Below are positions 60,443 to 62,989 of a stretch of 62,989 nt of DNA, one piece after another (the stretch's first letter is position 1; each line of letters opens with the position of its first letter). The notes under the pieces are model-generated. The model saw only the letters and a program-made list of their open reading frames with translations, was not told the origin of the DNA and ran no database searches. The translations under genes and the position numbers were made by a program. Location of the stretch: assembly GCF_947258525.1 (NCBI RefSeq), contig NZ_CAMYIP010000045.1, forward strand, positions 1 through 62,989, read 5' to 3'. The DNA is from an uncultured Eudoraea sp. (lineage in GTDB: Bacteria; Bacteroidota; Bacteroidia; Flavobacteriales; Flavobacteriaceae).

Positions 60443-61525
60443 TTATTGATTTTTTGTCATTTTGACAAACTCTAAATTTTTATTCTTTTCATAAAAGCCT
60501 GTTTCGTCTATTAAGTATTCTTTAAAAAAATCAGTTAGTAATGTTCGGCTTATCTCAAGTGCTTTTTTGGAGTTTATCTCGTACCTGAAATTTTTTGGGT
60601 AGATATAAGGATTGTCGGTCACTGAATTATGCCCAAAGTCGACTAACTCGGACATGTAGACAGTATTTTTACGATTATCGATAAAACTGTTGTAGTTATC
60701 CACAGCATATTTTAGCGTTCCTGAACCACACATCATTAATGAAGGAACAACTATTTTTCCTTCATATCTTACATCCCTAGGTGGGATACCTTCCATAGTA
60801 GCTAATGCCTTTACGTTTTCTGATTTGGCAGTTAATTCACCTGCTATCCGTCCGCCCAAAGAATGGCCAAAAACCCCAATAGTGTTCAATTCCATTTTAC
60901 CCGCGAAGGCAGCTGTATTTAGCTCAGTGATCTTTTCAATAGAGAATATCAAGTCTTGATATCCAATTTCGGTTGGTCTCTCAAAAAAAGCATCAACGAG
61001 TTCATAAGGACCCCCCATCATTCCGCTTGGAGTTTTAAAATCGTCAGATGGATATAATGTGAATCCGTCTTGAAAAATCACATAGCCTATTTCAGGCATA
61101 TCTATCGAGGCAACGATAAAGCCCTGACTTGCCAGTTCTTCTGCAATTGTCGTGTAGAGGAATCTTTCTGTTCCTCTGCCGGGGACTATTATTATTAAAG
61201 GGGTTTTATCGATTTCTTCGGTGATCGATGCTCTTAAATAAGAATTGCTAAATGTTTTTTGATAGTCTTTGGATAACGCACTGTATGGGGCTTTTGTCAA
61301 GGTAGAGTCAGGTTTCGCTGGAAACCAAAATTGAGTAACTATAACTCTTTGCTGTGAGAAGTCAGGTCTAATCTTCATTTCCCTGGACTCGTCTGTCCAT
61401 TCGTAAATTGAAGTTCCTACAAAGTATTTACCTGTTGGTTTGATCAATTGAACGGTATCAGTTTGACAAAAACCCTTAATGGTTAAAGTCAAAAGAAAGA
61501 TAGCAAGTACAATGTTTTTTATCAT
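60443..61525 (-). CDS. Secreted alpha/beta-hydrolase, platelet-activating-factor acetylhydrolase-like
   Basis: A 360-residue protein from the ATG at 61525; a 17-codon upstream extension would disrupt the signal peptide (M-I-K-N-I-V-L-A-I-F) and overlap the palindromic site, so it is rejected. Signal ends near F-C-Q (residue 21). The hydrolase has L-I-I-I-V-P-G-R-G near residue 109, nucleophile Ser in F-G-H-S-L-G-G near residue 220 and His in F-G-H-N-S-V near residue 300. The layout resembles PAF-AH/dienelactone-type esterases. Substrate unknown, probably an ester or phospholipid. Flanked by attC-like sites. Confidence 0.8.
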   Translation of the reverse strand: MIKNIVLAIFLLTLTIKGFCQTDTVQLIKPTGKYFVGTSIYEWTDESREMKIRPDFSQQRVIVTQFWFPAKPDSTLTKAPYSALSKDYQKTFSNSYLRASITEEIDKTPLIIIVPGRGTERFLYTTIAEELASQGFIVASIDMPEIGYVIFQDGFTLYPSDDFKTPSGMMGGPYELVDAFFERPTEIGYQDLIFSIEKITELNTAAFAGKMELNTIGVFGHSLGGRIAGELTAKSENVKALATMEGIPPRDVRYEGKIVVPSLMMCGSGTLKYAVDNYNSFIDNRKNTVYMSELVDFGHNSVTDNPYIYPKNFRYEINSKKALEISRTLLTDFFKEYLIDETGFYEKNKNLEFVKMTKNQ

Positions 61526-61534
61526 TATGTTCCC

Positions 61535-61603
61535 TCTAATTGTACACAACGTTTCGTGTATATGGCGTAGCGGCACATTGCCGCTATGAATATTTTACAC
61601 ATT
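61535..61603 (-). repeat. attC-like palindromic site, between HExxH lipoprotein and PAF-AH-like genes
   Basis: On the minus strand, the A-gene stop is inside a perfect 8-base stem TAGCGGCA / TGCCGCTA with a 3-base loop (61568-61586). It is followed by CCATATACACGAAACG and the end motif ACGTTGTGTACAATTAGA (61535-61552), 9 bases before the next start. The outer arms overlap the end of the upstream gene. Confidence 0.5.
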
Positions 61604-62525
61604 GATAGCTATCGTGTTTCCATTTCAGTATTGCAACAGCTTCATCCCCTAAGTTATTTCTTATTATCTCAATTAGCTCATCATTTTCAATTTTGCCAAT
61701 TTTTTTAGCATCAATTGAAATCAGTAAGTCTCGAAATTTATTTAGAAATTCATCGCCAAACTTTAAATAGAGCTCCTTCGCAATTTGATAGAATTGGGTC
61801 TGATACCAACCATAATTTCTACCCTGTTTTATTATTTCCAAATAGCTTTCTTCAAATTGATCTAAAGTTTTATACTCTACTTTACCCCATAAATTTTCTT
61901 TGATAAGTAATTCTTGGAAATAATCCATTTGGATAAATACATCTTTTGATTCTAAATTTTTAGCGGATGCAACTTGGCATAAATTTCCAAAAATTTCATT
62001 TAGCCATCGTCTTTGTGATTCTTTACTGGTTTTATAAAATTGATACAAATGCCCTAATTCGTGGAGAGACAAAGCATCTCTAAAAAAAATGTCAAGATCT
62101 ATCTCATTACCAAAAACATGTCTCAATGAATCTAATTTTTGAATTGGAAGCTTATGTAATCGTTGTTCCCATCTTGAAGCCATAATGGATTTTCCTATAC
62201 CTAAAACTATGTTCCCGTCATAATATGATTGTGGCATTCCAGGAGGGGGCGCCCAAGCATATTTATCCCAATTTTGATTGTCAACAAATAAAACAGCAAA
62301 GTTTAAATCTTCATTGAATACTTTATCAAAATAAACCTTAGATTCCTCAAGATTCTTAATTGTTTTATTTATTCCTATTGGCTTAGCCTCAGTTGATAAT
62401 ATTTCAAATGGCGCAGTAATTTCCAATTTCTTTAATCCTTCATGTCTTGTTTTATCGATCCAATCATTTTCTACTTGTTTGCAAGACCCAATAAACAATA
62501 TTAGTGTTATTAAAATTAATCTCAT
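61584..62525 (-). CDS. HExxH-type putative metallopeptidase lipoprotein
   Basis: A 313-residue protein from the ATG at 62525; a 21-codon extension is rejected because it precedes the signal and enters the palindrome. Lipobox I-G-S-C (Cys15). A zinc-site candidate H-E-L-G-H lies near residue 177, followed by W-L-N-E-I-F-G-N about 18 residues later, which could supply the third ligand as in gluzincins. The rest has no recognised domain. Predicted to be an envelope protease, but no activity is shown. Its stop codon lies inside the hairpin of the next site. Confidence 0.65.
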   Translation of the reverse strand: MRLILITLILFIGSCKQVENDWIDKTRHEGLKKLEITAPFEILSTEAKPIGINKTIKNLEESKVYFDKVFNEDLNFAVLFVDNQNWDKYAWAPPPGMPQSYYDGNIVLGIGKSIMASRWEQRLHKLPIQKLDSLRHVFGNEIDLDIFFRDALSLHELGHLYQFYKTSKESQRRWLNEIFGNLCQVASAKNLESKDVFIQMDYFQELLIKENLWGKVEYKTLDQFEESYLEIIKQGRNYGWYQTQFYQIAKELYLKFGDEFLNKFRDLLISIDAKKIGKIENDELIEIIRNNLGDEAVAILKWKHDSYQCVKYS

Positions 62526-62536
62526 GTTATACTCTT

Positions 62537-62675
62537 TTTCATGATAGCTAACGGACTCGTATATGACTCGTGCCAGCTTATGTGTCACACTGAGTTACAC
62601 GAAAATTATTTAATTAAAGCTAATGATTTTTCGTGTAAAAACGCTGGCATGGGTTATATAAGTTGTTACCACACG
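62537..62675 (-). repeat. attC-like palindromic site, between alcohol dehydrogenase and HExxH lipoprotein genes
   Basis: The minus strand begins ACGTGTGGTAACAACTTATA (62643-62675) just past the upstream stop and ends CCGTTAGCTATCATGAAA (62537-62554). The arms pair through GCCAGC/GCTGGC and through TTACACGAAAA / TTTTTCGTGTAA, giving a long nested stem around an AT-rich loop of about 22 bases. About 139 bases. Confidence 0.6.
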
Positions 62676-62679
62676 TTTA

Positions 62680-62989
62680 TCAATGTACTGAAATCACGAC
62701 ATTTCCTTTTTTATGCCCTTTGTCGGCATATCGATGCGCTTCTACAATCTGATCGATAGAAAAATTTCGATCGATGACCGGTTTAAGTTTTCCCTGCCCG
62801 ATGATACTTTTCATAAAGAACAATGCTTCCGCTGTCTCTGGTGCATTTTTGCCTACCGCAACCTTAATTCCAGAGGTTATTGAAGCCCATATCATTTGAA
62901 GACTTGGCAAGGGCCTACCAATATTCAGATATGTGCCGTTTTTTCGTAAAGCTTCCTTACACGCCTCGAATGGGCATTTATCTACTGTT
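62680..62989 (-). CDS. Zinc-type alcohol dehydrogenase/MDR family, C-terminal part (partial at window edge)
   Basis: The frame is open from the right edge of the window, giving the last 102 residues of a medium-chain dehydrogenase/reductase. A G-K-L-K-P-V-I-D-R block and the ending E-A-H-R-Y-A-D-K-G-H-K-K-G-N-V-V-I are typical of the MDR C-terminus (NAD(P)-dependent alcohol or quinone-type reductases). The catalytic and cofactor domains lie outside the window, so the exact type is not known. An attC-like palindrome starts 4 bases past its stop, which places it in the cassette-like series. Confidence 0.8.
   Translation of the reverse strand, partial: TVDKCPFEACKEALRKNGTYLNIGRPLPSLQMIWASITSGIKVAVGKNAPETAEALFFMKSIIGQGKLKPVIDRNFSIDQIVEAHRYADKGHKKGNVVISVH

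Noticed and set aside
60443-61576. Longer start for the PAF-acetylhydrolase-like protein
   Set aside because: The extra 17 codons lie in the palindrome and would place charged residues before the signal peptide.
56679-62675. Calling the palindromes canonical integron attC sites
   Set aside because: The terminal GTT motifs do not follow GTTRRRY and no integrase is present in the window; kept only as attC-like.
62541-62759. Plus-strand 72-codon frame at the right end
   Set aside because: It covers the palindromic site and the end of the dehydrogenase gene; no protein signature.

Overview
The window is chromosomal DNA from a member of the Bacteroidota, most likely a polysaccharide-degrading Flavobacteriaceae. 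The evidence is AT-rich sequence by eye, near absence of Shine-Dalgarno sites, several promoter-like TAnnTTTG (-7) elements, many short-signal lipoproteins, a mevalonate pathway, and an arginine operon with the Bacteroidota-type acylornithine carbamoyltransferase. No rRNA, tRNA, CRISPR array, prophage or transposase was seen. No gene-free stretch exceeds 300 bases.

Layout. 0-6.5 kb: maltodextrin use (end of beta-phosphoglucomutase, GH65 phosphorylase, two secreted GH13 amylases). 6.6-11.5 kb: small membrane protein, glycerophosphodiesterase lipoprotein, flavoprotein, GlpF and GlpK. 11.6-17.6 kb: DUF1697, TspO, then mevalonate-diphosphate decarboxylase, mevalonate-type GHMP kinase, UbiA prenyltransferase, nitrilase and 23S/16S pseudouridine synthase. 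17.6-18 kb: stand-alone BLUF photoreceptor. 18.1-27.2 kb: a nine-gene minus-strand arginine operon (GNAT-argG-argC-proC-argD-argF'-argB-argE-argH). It is preceded by a newly noticed 25-codon leader ORF whose last eight codons include three arginine codons, with overlapping alternative hairpins, a candidate arginine attenuator. 27.2-34.1 kb: three glycosyltransferases, a membrane polyferredoxin and an FAD/NAD oxidoreductase. 34.2-36.3 kb: GH113-like lipoprotein and cell-wall amidase. 36.4-39.9 kb: two arsenosugar-type glycosyltransferases with DUF547, a nucleoside phosphorylase and a rhodanese, but no ArsM/ArsS. 40-41.6 kb: GH32 fructan hydrolase. 41.6-47.3 kb: hexuronate operon (kinase-like protein, ADP-ribosylglycohydrolase lipoprotein, UxaC, SDR reductase, UxuA). 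47.5-56.6 kb: secreted hydrolases and peptidases, a DUF4386 protein and a decayed ketopantoate-reductase fragment.

56.6-62.7 kb is the most unusual stretch. Single, functionally unrelated minus-strand genes (GH3, acetolactate-decarboxylase-like, small secreted protein, PAF-acetylhydrolase-like, HExxH lipoprotein, alcohol dehydrogenase) are each separated by a 70-150 bp imperfect palindrome. These palindromes share terminal motifs (about GTTnnnnGTAATTnRA next to the following gene, AAAACnGTACACAACA or AACTACAGCTAACAC after the preceding stop). The architecture looks like an integron-type cassette array, although the cores are not canonical attC and no integrase lies in the window.

Together the genes describe a free-living glycan degrader. 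Outer polysaccharide hydrolases feed cytoplasmic phosphorolysis and the uronate pathway, with complete arginine biosynthesis from acylglutamate onward except argJ-type functions, plus an accessory region at the right end.
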